Made by a program: the position numbers and the translations under genes
Assembly (NCBI GenBank): GCA_910586775.1
Contig: CAJUJN010000039.1
Location: 1-15,051 of the forward strand
Reading direction: 5' to 3'
From: an uncultured Acetatifactor sp.
Lineage (GTDB): Bacteria; Bacillota; Clostridia; Lachnospirales; Lachnospiraceae
Length of the DNA stretch: 15,051 nt
Shown: piece after piece, positions 1-6,973 of the stretch
Layout of the letters: every line of letters starts with the position of its first letter
Numbering within the stretch: position 1 is the first letter of the stretch
Notes under the pieces: model-generated
What the model was told of the DNA's origin: nothing
Databases searched by the model: none
The model's input: the letters and a program-made list of their open reading frames with translations, nothing else

Positions 1-27
1 CTGCGCGTTTTCCGCAGGCAAGATTCA

Positions 28-98
28 AGACTTTCACAGTAAACCCCCATGCAACGGGCTGCTCCACCGTGCATGAAAGTCTGGGGGTTTACTGTGAA
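28..98. repeat. Overlapping inverted repeats with two competing hairpins
   Basis: Positions 33-48 (TTCACAGTAAACCCCC) are perfectly complementary to 83-98. Inside, 49-53 pairs with 70-74 and 55-57 pairs with 67-69, which gives one long hairpin with an 8-nt bulge at 75-82. A second helix, 28-36 (AGACTTTCA) with 74-82, uses that bulge and overlaps the first left arm, so the two folds exclude each other in part. No T-run follows, so it is not an ordinary terminator. It lies 44 bp upstream of the ankyrin gene start. It may be a palindromic intergenic repeat, the processed end of an upstream transcript, or a leader structure. Confidence 0.75.
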
Positions 99-141
99 GA
101 TGCAGTAAGAAATCAGCAGATGAAAAAGGAGATTTTTTAGC

Positions 142-2211
142 ATGGATGTAAAAGAACTGTCAAAAATACTGACCGAATCCGCCACCCGGACCAATCAGAG
201 CAAATATATTCCCTGGTGGGAGGATGATTTTGAAAACTGTATTTACCGGTACGACATTTTCAGGAAAGATATGGTGGCGGAAGCAGAGAACTGTGTTGCA
301 CAGTGTCCCAAAGAGACTTTGCTTGCTTCTGCGGGCATCTGCGGCGACTATGGGCTCACCCTGCTGCACCTTCTGGTATGGCATAATTTTTATGACGCTG
401 TCAAGTCCGCGCTTGACGACGGAAGGGTGTCGGGAGAAGATGTGAACCTGACGGATGAAAAGGGGTTTGGTCTTACGCCTTTGTTACTGGCATGCTGCCG
501 CGGCAACCTGGACATGGTCTCGCTTTTGCTGGAGCACGGGGCTGATGTCTCCCTTTCCGACAGGCGGGGCATGAACGCTTTTCATTTTCTGGCATATCCC
601 AGAGTTGAGGGCCTGGTAAATACCCGTACGGACAAGACCGCGGTGCAGAGAGGCGCCATTGCCAGGCTCTTAACCTGCGATATCAATCAGAAAGATCAGG
701 ACGGATTTACGCCGTTGGTACGCCTCCTGATCTCCTCCGCCTCAGGATATACCTGGCCGCTGACAGAGGTTTTTCTGGATAAGGGTGCCGGGGTGGATTA
801 TATGGATGAAAACGGCAACTCACTGTTGATGCTTGCCATGAAAAACAACCATGTAACCGCGACGCTCCGGCTGATGCAGCGGCATAAGGAGCTGGTTTGT
901 AAGGCGAATGCGGAAGGGGTGACGCCCATTCAGTATGCCGGTAAATGGAGAAATGACGGATTCTGCCTTGCGCTTGCGGACTGCGGGGCAGCTCCGGCGG
1001 ACACAATCCCCATGGATATGGCCAATCTCAGCCGGATTACCAGCAATGCTTTCTGCACACCCTCCAGAGATGACATGGACGGCATCAGCCTTGCGCTTTA
1101 TCTGACGGAGAGGCTGATTGCAGGGGTGGATCCGGACGACGATGACGAAGTGGGCTATGTCATGGGAATTTTCCACAATGCCCTGATGTCCGATCCCCAA
1201 TTCCGGGTGCTGGATATGTGCCGGAATGCCGGGCTGGAATTTACCGTGCCTGTCCATTTCCACGGCAGCATAACCTGTCTGCGGGACGAATGTCTGGGTG
1301 TGGGATACGGGACTGCCGTTATCCGTAAATTACTGGATATGGGCGTGGACATGGATGCCGGGGTCGTTAAAGGACGGACGCCGGCCTGTATGATAGCTTC
1401 TAAAGAGGGCGGCAGAGGAATGTTTCAGAAGTCTGATGATTACTTCCGGGAGGCGGCGGAACTTTTGTCCGTAGAATCCATGGAACAGCTGAATGAGGAC
1501 GGTATGGCCGCCGTGCATATGGCTGCGAAGAACGGTCATATTGGTATGCTTGCGGCGATGATAGAAAAGGGCGTGGATGTAAATCTTCTGGAAGATTCGC
1601 CTGCCCGGCCGGGGACAACGCCCCTTCACGAAGCGTGTACTTACGGCCATGCCGATGCGGTAAAGCTGCTGATGGATGCCGGAGCGGATGACACGATCAG
1701 GAACTCCGCAGGCGAAACCCCTGCGCATTGCGCGGTGCAAAGCAGGAGGTTCGGCAGGGATTTAACCAATGAGGAACGGGAAAAGGTCTTAAAGCAGCTG
1801 AAAAATCTGGATATACCGGGAGAAAACGGCAGGACGCCGCTCATGCTGACACAGCTTCTGAACCTGACTGCGCCCAAAGATTTGTTCCCTGTATTCCGGG
1901 AAAAGGGCGTAGATATCAACCGCACGGACAACTGGGGCATGACCGCTTTGATGATCCATGCGGGAAACCATTGCTACAAGGATGTAGTCAAAATGCTGAT
2001 GCAGGCGGGAGCCGATATCCATATCGCGGATAACGCGGGAAATACGGTTCTGTACTATGCGCTGAAATACGGTGACGCGGGAACGGCGCGGTATCTGATC
2101 AAAAAAGGAGCAGACTACAACCGGCCCAATAATCAGGGAGAGACGCCTGTGCAGATAGCTGTGGAAAAGGGAATGGATACGGTGCTGGAGCTTATGACGG
2201 ATATTGAGTAG
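142..2211 (+). CDS. Large cytoplasmic ankyrin-repeat protein
   Basis: This is a 689-residue protein built mainly of ankyrin repeats, the helix-turn-helix units that bind other proteins. Clear units include residues about 108-143 (GLTPLLLACCRGNLDMVSLL, then EHGADV), a block at about 165-280, and a nearly continuous C-terminal array from about 450 to 689 with TPLHEACTYGHADAVKLLMD, ADIHIADNAGN and GETPVQIAVEKG. Residues about 285-400 fit the repeat poorly, with an acidic DPDDDDE stretch, and may be diverged repeats or a spacer. There is no signal peptide or membrane segment, so a cytosolic location is inferred. The start has AAAGGAG at 125-131, ten bases upstream. No catalytic or toxin domain is visible and no partner gene is adjacent. 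A binding or scaffold role is all the sequence supports. Confidence 0.93.
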   Translation: MDVKELSKILTESATRTNQSKYIPWWEDDFENCIYRYDIFRKDMVAEAENCVAQCPKETLLASAGICGDYGLTLLHLLVWHNFYDAVKSALDDGRVSGEDVNLTDEKGFGLTPLLLACCRGNLDMVSLLLEHGADVSLSDRRGMNAFHFLAYPRVEGLVNTRTDKTAVQRGAIARLLTCDINQKDQDGFTPLVRLLISSASGYTWPLTEVFLDKGAGVDYMDENGNSLLMLAMKNNHVTATLRLMQRHKELVCKANAEGVTPIQYAGKWRNDGFCLALADCGAAPADTIPMDMANLSRITSNAFCTPSRDDMDGISLALYLTERLIAGVDPDDDDEVGYVMGIFHNALMSDPQFRVLDMCRNAGLEFTVPVHFHGSITCLRDECLGVGYGTAVIRKLLDMGVDMDAGVVKGRTPACMIASKEGGRGMFQKSDDYFREAAELLSVESMEQLNEDGMAAVHMAAKNGHIGMLAAMIEKGVDVNLLEDSPARPGTTPLHEACTYGHADAVKLLMDAGADDTIRNSAGETPAHCAVQSRRFGRDLTNEEREKVLKQLKNLDIPGENGRTPLMLTQLLNLTAPKDLFPVFREKGVDINRTDNWGMTALMIHAGNHCYKDVVKMLMQAGADIHIADNAGNTVLYYALKYGDAGTARYLIKKGADYNRPNNQGETPVQIAVEKGMDTVLELMTDIE

Positions 2212-2286
2212 AGATTCCGCCGGTACCTCCTTTACAGACTGATGAGCATCATTATACTGCGCTTTTGGAAATATATATGTCCTGAT

Positions 2287-2294
2287 TATTTGAG
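2287..2294. repeat. Left copy of the MITE target-site duplication
   Basis: TATTTGAG directly abuts the left terminal inverted repeat and recurs exactly at 2435-2442, directly after the right terminal repeat. An 8-bp duplication is the size expected for IS66-type transposition. Confidence 0.8.
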
Positions 2295-2434
2295 GTAACA
2301 GTTCAGACAGGGTGCTGAACTGTTACGAGAATGCACACAAAACGCGAAAAGAATGCGTTTTGGCGCCCGCAAGTCTCGCAAAATTGCACAGAGCGCAATT
2401 TTGACTTTGCGAGAGGGGCTGTCTGAACTGTTAC
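2295..2434. mobile_element. 140-bp MITE with GTAA-type ends, probably IS66-derived
   Basis: The ends are perfect 16-bp inverted repeats: GTAACAGTTCAGACAG at 2295-2310 and its reverse complement at 2419-2434. The element is flanked by an 8-bp direct repeat TATTTGAG, at 2287-2294 and 2435-2442, which looks like a target-site duplication. IS66-family elements are known for ends beginning GTAA and 8-bp duplications, so a non-autonomous IS66-type MITE is the best reading. It has no open frame of note. Inside are three potential hairpins: 2295-2306 with 2315-2326, 2339-2345 with 2355-2361, and 2374-2387 with 2395-2414 (with a 6-nt bulge). It sits between the ankyrin gene and the ileS promoter. Family assignment is inference; the repeat structure is directly visible. 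Confidence 0.82.
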
Positions 2435-2442
2435 TATTTGAG
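2435..2442. repeat. Right copy of the MITE target-site duplication
   Basis: TATTTGAG is an exact copy of 2287-2294. The intact duplication suggests the insertion is fairly recent. Confidence 0.8.
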
Positions 2443-2473
2443 CAAAAAATGCGGAAAAATCCGTATATCATGC

Positions 2474-2503
2474 TTGACAAAAGAAAACCCGGGGGGCTAT
2501 AAT
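2474..2503 (+). promoter_or_regulatory. Consensus sigma-A promoter for the ileS T-box transcript
   Basis: TTGACA at 2474-2479 and TATAAT at 2498-2503 are both perfect consensus hexamers, 18 bp apart. Transcription should start near 2510, just ahead of the T-box stem I. Such a strong core promoter fits a gene controlled mainly by downstream attenuation. Confidence 0.9.
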
Positions 2504-2886
2504 GACATATCATGAATAAACACAGAGAAGAAATGCCATGACGAAGAGAGTACCTGTTCAGGGAATCGGTGCGATTCACTGAATTGTTTCAATTTCTGCG
2601 AAAGCGGCAGCGAGCCGGCGGGGGTGTGAGGCCGGTGCGAGTAGGGGGACAGGGAAGATCACTTCCGAGCAGGCAGGGCGAAAGACGGGAGACGAAATGG
2701 TGTGTCAGGCTCCTGACATGCGGGTTCGGCTTTACGGCAGGTAGTTTTGCACGGACTTCCCACGTTACGGGAAAACGTATCATTCATGACGGTATGCAGT
2801 TTGAAACGGATTTTTACGCGGGCAATGAGCCGGGCGGATGCACAGGCACACAGAGAGCCAGCGGGAGTCTGGCATTGTGAGTGCCT

Positions 2887-2953
2887 TGAGGGTCAGATAC
2901 ATTGCAGCCTGCTGTGAAAGCCGTGAGGGTCAAATACACTGCAGCCTGCTGCG
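2887..2953 (+). repeat. Tandem 37-nt repeat inside the T-box leader
   Basis: Two near-identical 30-nt segments, 2887-2916 and 2924-2953, begin TGAGGGTCA and share the core GCAGCCTGCTG. They differ at only a few positions and lie 37 nt apart. They fall in the extra-long stretch between stem I and the antiterminator and have no place in the canonical T-box fold. Confidence 0.85.
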
Positions 2954-3050
2954 GGGGCTTTGACTGTCGGCAGGTGCAGAAGCTGTGAGGAGCTGCAGTA
3001 TAATTCCCGGCATGAGACGTACGATGTAACAGGTGGTGAAACGAAGACAG

Positions 3051-3085
3051 AGCTTCGTCCTTTTACGGGACGGAGCTTATTTTGT
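3051..3085 (+). terminator. Intrinsic terminator of the T-box leader
   Basis: AGCTTCGTCC at 3051-3060 pairs with GGACGGAGCT at 3068-3077 (one G-U pair), with a 7-nt loop, followed by TATTTTGTT. The left arm overlaps the 3' half of the antiterminator (CTTCGT), so the two structures exclude each other as expected for a T-box switch. This supports the T-box call independently of the specifier. Confidence 0.88.
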
Positions 3086-3276
3086 TATCAGGGTATTTTC
3101 CCTGGGTCAAAGCGTTTCGGAACCGGGCAACTTCTTAGGAAAAAATTTCCATAGGAAAGTAATTTCTTCTCGAAAGAAGCATTATAAAATAAGCATCTTA
3201 AAATCATCGGATTGCCGCAGGGAAAAGAAGTCTGGAAGATACTCCGCGGCGCAAAGGGAAAGGAAGGAATCAGAAA

Positions 3277-6200
3277 ATGTACAAACCGGTTTCGGCAAAT
3301 ATGAGTTTAGTGGAACGGGAGAAAGAAGTGGAAAAATTCTGGAGGGAGAACGACATTTTCCGAAAGAGCATCGACAGCCGCAGGGAAGGCCCGGTCTACA
3401 CTTTTTACGACGGCCCGCCCACCGCAAACGGCAAGCCCCACATCGGACATGTGGAGACACGTACCATCAAGGATATGATCCCCAGATACCGCACCATGAA
3501 GGGATATATGGTGCCCCGGAAAGCCGGATGGGATACCCACGGCCTGCCTGTGGAGCTGGAGGTGGAGAAGCTCCTGGGCCTGGACGGCAAGGAGCAGATT
3601 GAGGAGTACGGGCTTGCGCCTTTTATCGACAAATGTAAGGAGAGCGTCTGGAAGTACAAGGGGATGTGGGAGGATTTTTCCGGTATGGTAGGCTTCTGGG
3701 CGGACATGGACAATCCTTACGTGACCTATGACGACAACTTTATCGAGTCCGAATGGTGGGCCTTAAAGACTATCTGGGACAAGGGGCTTCTGTATAAAGG
3801 CTTTAAGATTGTGCCCTACTGCCCCCGCTGCGGAACCCCCCTTTCCAGCCATGAGGTGGCTCAGGGGTACAAGGCGGTGAAGGAGCGCTCCGCCGTGGCA
3901 AGGTTCAAATGCGTGGGGGAGGACGCTTATTTCCTGGCATGGACCACCACGCCCTGGACGCTGCCCTCCAATGTGGCTCTGTGCGTGAACCCCGATGAAA
4001 CCTACGTGAAGGTGAAGGCGGCGGACGGTTATACCTATTACATGGCACAGGCCCTGCTGGATACCGTCCTGGGGAGCCTGGCGGAAGAGGGGAAGGCAGC
4101 TTACGAGGTTTTGGAGACCTGCAGGGGAACCGATCTGGAATATAAGGAATATGAGCCGTTGTTCGCCTGCGCGGGGGAGGAGGCTTCCCGACAGAACAGG
4201 AAAGCCCACTACGTTACATGTGACACCTATGTCACAATGTCAGACGGTACCGGCATCGTGCATATCGCCCCTGCCTTCGGTGAGGATGACGCCAATGTGG
4301 GCAGAAAGTACGGCCTGCCTCTGGTGCAGTTCGTGGACGGCAAAGGCCACATGACGGCGGAGACGCCCTATGCCGGGAAATTCGTCAAGGATGCGGACCC
4401 GGATATCATCAAAGACCTGGACAAAGAGGGAAAACTGTTCTCCGCGCCGAAATTTGAGCATGACTATCCCTTCTGCTGGCGCTGCGACACCCCGCTGATC
4501 TATTATGCGAGAGAGTCCTGGTTCATCAGGATGACGGCGGTGAAAGACGACCTGGTGCGGAACAACAAGACCATCAACTGGATTCCGCCCACCATCGGCG
4601 AGGGACGTTTCGGCAACTGGCTGGAGAACATCCAGGACTGGGGCATTTCCCGGAACCGTTACTGGGGCACTCCGTTAAATATCTGGGAGTGTGAGTGCGG
4701 GCATATGGAGAGCGTGGGCAGCCGTGAGCAGCTTGCAACTTTGACCGGCGACGAGAAGGCGAAGACGGTGGAGCTTCACAGGCCTTATATCGACGAAGTG
4801 ACATTCCCCTGCCTGAAATGCGGCAAGACCATGAAGCGTGTGCCGGAGGTGATTGACTGCTGGTTCGACTCCGGAGCCATGCCTTTTGCGCAGCACCATT
4901 ATCCTTTTGAAAATAAGGAGCTCTTCGAGCAGCAGTTCCCGGCAAAATTTATCTCCGAGGCTGTGGACCAGACCCGGGGGTGGTTTTACTCCCTGCTGGC
5001 GGAGTCCACGCTGCTGTTCAACAAGGCGCCCTATGAAAACGTTATCGTACTGGGGCTGGTGGCGGATGAGGAAGGTCAGAAGATGAGCAAGTCCAAGGGG
5101 AATGTAGTGGATCCCTTCGAGGCGCTTTCCGAGTACGGCGCAGATGCCATCCGCTGGTATTTCTACAGCAGCTGTGCTCCATGGCTGCCCAAGCGGTTCT
5201 CCGGCAAGACGGTGCTGGAGGGGCAGCACAAGTTCCTGGATAAGCTGTGGAACACCTATACTTTCTTTGTGCTGTACGCCAATATCGACGGATTTGATGC
5301 GTCAAAGCATACATTGGACTACGAAAAACTGCCTGTCATGGACAAGTGGCTTCTCTCCAGGCTGAACACCCTTGTGGGCCAGGTGGATAATGACCTGGAT
5401 AAATACCGCATCACCGAGGCGGCCAAGGCGCTGCAGGATTTCGTGGAGGAGATGAGCAACTGGTACGTGCGCCGCAGCCGTGAGCGCTTCTGGGCAAAAG
5501 GCATGGAACAGGATAAAATCAACGCCTACATGACCCTGCATACGGCGCTGGTGACGGTGTGCAGGGCGGCAGCGCCCATGATTCCCTTTATGACGGAGGA
5601 AATCTATCGGAATCTGGTATGCACCAATGACGCGTCCGCTCCGGAGAGTATTCACCTGTGCGATTTCCCCGTAGTGGAAGAACGCTTTGTCGATAAGAAG
5701 CTGGAGGCAGATATGGAGGAGGTTCTGGAGGCGGTAGTTCTGGGACGTGCCTGCCGGAATGCGGCCAGCATCAAGAACCGCCAGCCTGTCAGCAGGATGT
5801 ATGTGAAGGTTGCCGCAGGGACATCGGAGAGCGCTGCGGCGGACAGCAGTGAGTCATGCCAGGGGGGTTCGGCGGACAGTAGTGTACCGGGGCAGGACGT
5901 TGCGGCAGTCTCAGGGCAGGCTGAGGACGGAGCGGCGGCTGAGGGTCTTGCTTCGGCGGCAGACATGGCAGGAAGCGGGACGGCAGGAGAGACAGCTGAA
6001 GGTTCCGCCTCGGCAGCAGGCGCGGCAGGAAATAAGGCGGCTGGCCTGGACAGCTTCTACACTACCATCATCGAAGATGAGCTGAATGTAAAAGAGGTTG
6101 TATACACAGAGGATGTGCGGGACTACACCACTTACACTTTCAAGCCGCAACTGCGTACCGTTGGCCCGAAATACGGCAAACAGCTGGGCGGCATCCAGAA

Positions 6201-6654
6201 AGTTCTGGCATCTCTGGACGGCAACTCTGCCATGGATGAACTGAATGCCAACGGGAAGCTGTGCTTTGAAGTAAACGGCGTAAACGTAGAATTGACAAAA
6301 GATGATCTGCTGATCGATATGACGCAGAAGGAGGGTTATGTGTCCCAGGAGAACGGGAAGCTGACTGTGGTACTGGATACCAATCTGACGGAGGAGCTCA
6401 TTGAAGAGGGCTTCATCTACGAGCTTATCAGCAAGATTCAGACCATGCGCAAGGACGCGGGCTTTGAGGTTATGGACCACATCCGGGTGTCCGTGAACGG
6501 CAATGCAAAACTGGCGGAAATCGCCGCCCGGAACAGAGATTCCATCTCCGGAAAAGTGCTTGCGGAGGAGCTGACGGAGGGGAAAGATTTCGCAGTGGCG
6601 AAGGAATGGAATGTGAACGGCGAGAAGGTTGCCATTTCCGTGGAAAAGGTATAA
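3277..6654 (+). CDS. ileS: Isoleucyl-tRNA synthetase, type 2, with low-complexity insertion
   Basis: This class I synthetase charges tRNA-Ile with isoleucine in the cytoplasm. The signature HIGH is at residues 55-58 within GPPTANGKPHIGH, and KMSKS is at 602-606. The CP1 editing domain carries TTTPWTLPSNVAL from residue 223 and AFGEDDANVGRKYG. Cys182/Cys185 (CPRC) and Cys472/474/512/515 look like metal-binding sets. The PHIGH context and overall layout match the type-2 group shared with archaea and eukaryotes, which is known to resist mupirocin; that trait is inference here. At 1125 residues it exceeds the usual 1030-1060. The excess is an Ala/Ser/Gly/Glu-rich stretch at about 847-923, between MYVKVA and LDSFYTTIIEDELNVKEV. 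The ATG has AAAGGAAGG nine bases upstream. A T-box leader precedes it. Confidence 0.98.
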   Translation: MYKPVSANMSLVEREKEVEKFWRENDIFRKSIDSRREGPVYTFYDGPPTANGKPHIGHVETRTIKDMIPRYRTMKGYMVPRKAGWDTHGLPVELEVEKLLGLDGKEQIEEYGLAPFIDKCKESVWKYKGMWEDFSGMVGFWADMDNPYVTYDDNFIESEWWALKTIWDKGLLYKGFKIVPYCPRCGTPLSSHEVAQGYKAVKERSAVARFKCVGEDAYFLAWTTTPWTLPSNVALCVNPDETYVKVKAADGYTYYMAQALLDTVLGSLAEEGKAAYEVLETCRGTDLEYKEYEPLFACAGEEASRQNRKAHYVTCDTYVTMSDGTGIVHIAPAFGEDDANVGRKYGLPLVQFVDGKGHMTAETPYAGKFVKDADPDIIKDLDKEGKLFSAPKFEHDYPFCWRCDTPLIYYARESWFIRMTAVKDDLVRNNKTINWIPPTIGEGRFGNWLENIQDWGISRNRYWGTPLNIWECECGHMESVGSREQLATLTGDEKAKTVELHRPYIDEVTFPCLKCGKTMKRVPEVIDCWFDSGAMPFAQHHYPFENKELFEQQFPAKFISEAVDQTRGWFYSLLAESTLLFNKAPYENVIVLGLVADEEGQKMSKSKGNVVDPFEALSEYGADAIRWYFYSSCAPWLPKRFSGKTVLEGQHKFLDKLWNTYTFFVLYANIDGFDASKHTLDYEKLPVMDKWLLSRLNTLVGQVDNDLDKYRITEAAKALQDFVEEMSNWYVRRSRERFWAKGMEQDKINAYMTLHTALVTVCRAAAPMIPFMTEEIYRNLVCTNDASAPESIHLCDFPVVEERFVDKKLEADMEEVLEAVVLGRACRNAASIKNRQPVSRMYVKVAAGTSESAAADSSESCQGGSADSSVPGQDVAAVSGQAEDGAAAEGLASAADMAGSGTAGETAEGSASAAGAAGNKAAGLDSFYTTIIEDELNVKEVVYTEDVRDYTTYTFKPQLRTVGPKYGKQLGGIQKVLASLDGNSAMDELNANGKLCFEVNGVNVELTKDDLLIDMTQKEGYVSQENGKLTVVLDTNLTEELIEEGFIYELISKIQTMRKDAGFEVMDHIRVSVNGNAKLAEIAARNRDSISGKVLAEELTEGKDFAVAKEWNVNGEKVAISVEKV
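5815..6045 (+). repeat. Low-complexity coding insertion in ileS
   Basis: About 77 codons rich in Ala, Ser, Gly, Asp and Glu, with no hydrophobic core, interrupt the C-terminal domain of IleRS in frame. The DNA holds imperfect direct repeats, for example CGGCGGACAGCAGTGA at 5837-5852 and a near copy at 5870-5885, offset by 33 bp (11 codons), and several GGCAGGA/GCGGC motifs. This suggests in-frame repeat expansion. The encoded segment is probably a disordered loop. Confidence 0.8.
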
Positions 6655-6682
6655 ACACACTGTTCCGTATTCAGCTTTTTTG

Positions 6683-6805
6683 GTAAAACCTGAGGAACGG
6701 ACGGAGCTGGACGCAATCTGTAACTATTATGACAGGGAAAGCGGACTTCCTTCTCTTGTGAAATTGCTGAACCACGGACTGGATGATACCTGCTTCATTA
6801 CCTGA
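6683..6805 (+). pseudogene. Possible remnant of a gene 3' end
   Basis: A 40-codon frame ending at TGA 6803-6805 reads with natural protein character: ERTELDAICNYYDRESGLPS followed by LVKLLNHGLDDTCFIT. There is no start codon with a ribosome binding site. The LVKLLNHGLDD part faintly recalls an ankyrin helix pair, but I do not recognise the family. It could be chance. It lies 28 bp after ileS. Confidence 0.3.
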
Positions 6806-6857
6806 GGGAGATGCGATGAATTTTAATGTACCTGTATCGAAAAGGCAGCGGAAATTT

Positions 6858-6903
6858 CAACTGAATTTCAACTGAAATTTCAAATTTCTGAAAAAATCAG
6901 TTG
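6858..6903. promoter_or_regulatory. Inverted repeat over the glgP -35, candidate operator
   Basis: CAACTGA occurs at 6858-6864 and 6869-6875 within a tandem 11-bp repeat AATTTCAACTG (6853-6863, 6864-6874). Its reverse complement TCAGTTG is at 6897-6903, overlapping the presumed -35. The stretch between is AT-rich with repeated AAATTTC. A regulator binding here could block the polymerase; this is inference from position and symmetry. Confidence 0.45.
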
Positions 6904-6929
6904 GAAAGACAGCTAAATTCTGGTATAAT
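6901..6929 (+). promoter_or_regulatory. Promoter of glgP
   Basis: TTGGAA at 6901-6906 and a perfect TATAAT at 6924-6929 are separated by 17 bp. Transcription would start near 6936, about 38 nt ahead of the GTG start. The -35 matches consensus at four of six positions, so activity may depend on a regulator. Confidence 0.75.
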
Positions 6930-6973
6930 AGGGACGGCGTTTCTATAGACGAAGGGACGAAAGGAGAAAAGAC

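Larger units (their letters stand above)
2510..3085 (+). promoter_or_regulatory. T-box leader, isoleucine specific, controlling ileS
   Basis: A T-box RNA binds its cognate tRNA; uncharged tRNA stabilises an antiterminator and allows read-through. Stem I features visible here are AGAGAGTA at 2545-2552, CCTGT pairing with ACAGG near 2649-2653, and an apical hairpin 2557-2567 with 2573-2583. The specifier is ATC at 2658-2660 (GAAGATCACTT context), an isoleucine codon that agrees with the downstream gene. The T-box bulge is AGGTGGTGAAACGAAG from 3031, where TGGT at 3034-3037 can pair with the tRNA ACCA end and ACGAAG pairs with CTTCGT at 3053-3058. About 350 nt separate the specifier from the antiterminator, far more than usual, and include a tandem repeat. 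The bulge departs from the usual TGGNACCGCG, so this is a divergent T-box. Specifier choice is inferred from pairing by eye. Confidence 0.85.

Noticed and set aside
33..98. Invertible promoter switch
   Set aside because: The inverted repeats enclose only 34 bp, with no -10 or -35, and no recombinase gene is in the window.
2569..2880. 103-codon + strand frame within the T-box leader
   Set aside because: The frame overlaps the specifier and stem I, has no ribosome binding site, and its Arg/Gly-rich translation looks like structured RNA read as protein.
3033..3602. 189-codon + strand frame overlapping the ileS start
   Set aside because: It runs through the T-box terminator and then out of frame into ileS; the ileS frame holds the conserved motifs.
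5911..6660. 249-codon minus-strand frame opposite the ileS 3' end
   Set aside because: It is a shadow of the conserved synthetase frame, with no motifs and no clear ribosome binding site.
6816..6875. 19-residue frame with GAGGGAG upstream, before the glgP promoter
   Set aside because: The end of the frame is made of the AATTTCAACTG repeat, it lies upstream of the mapped promoter, and no small-protein feature is visible.
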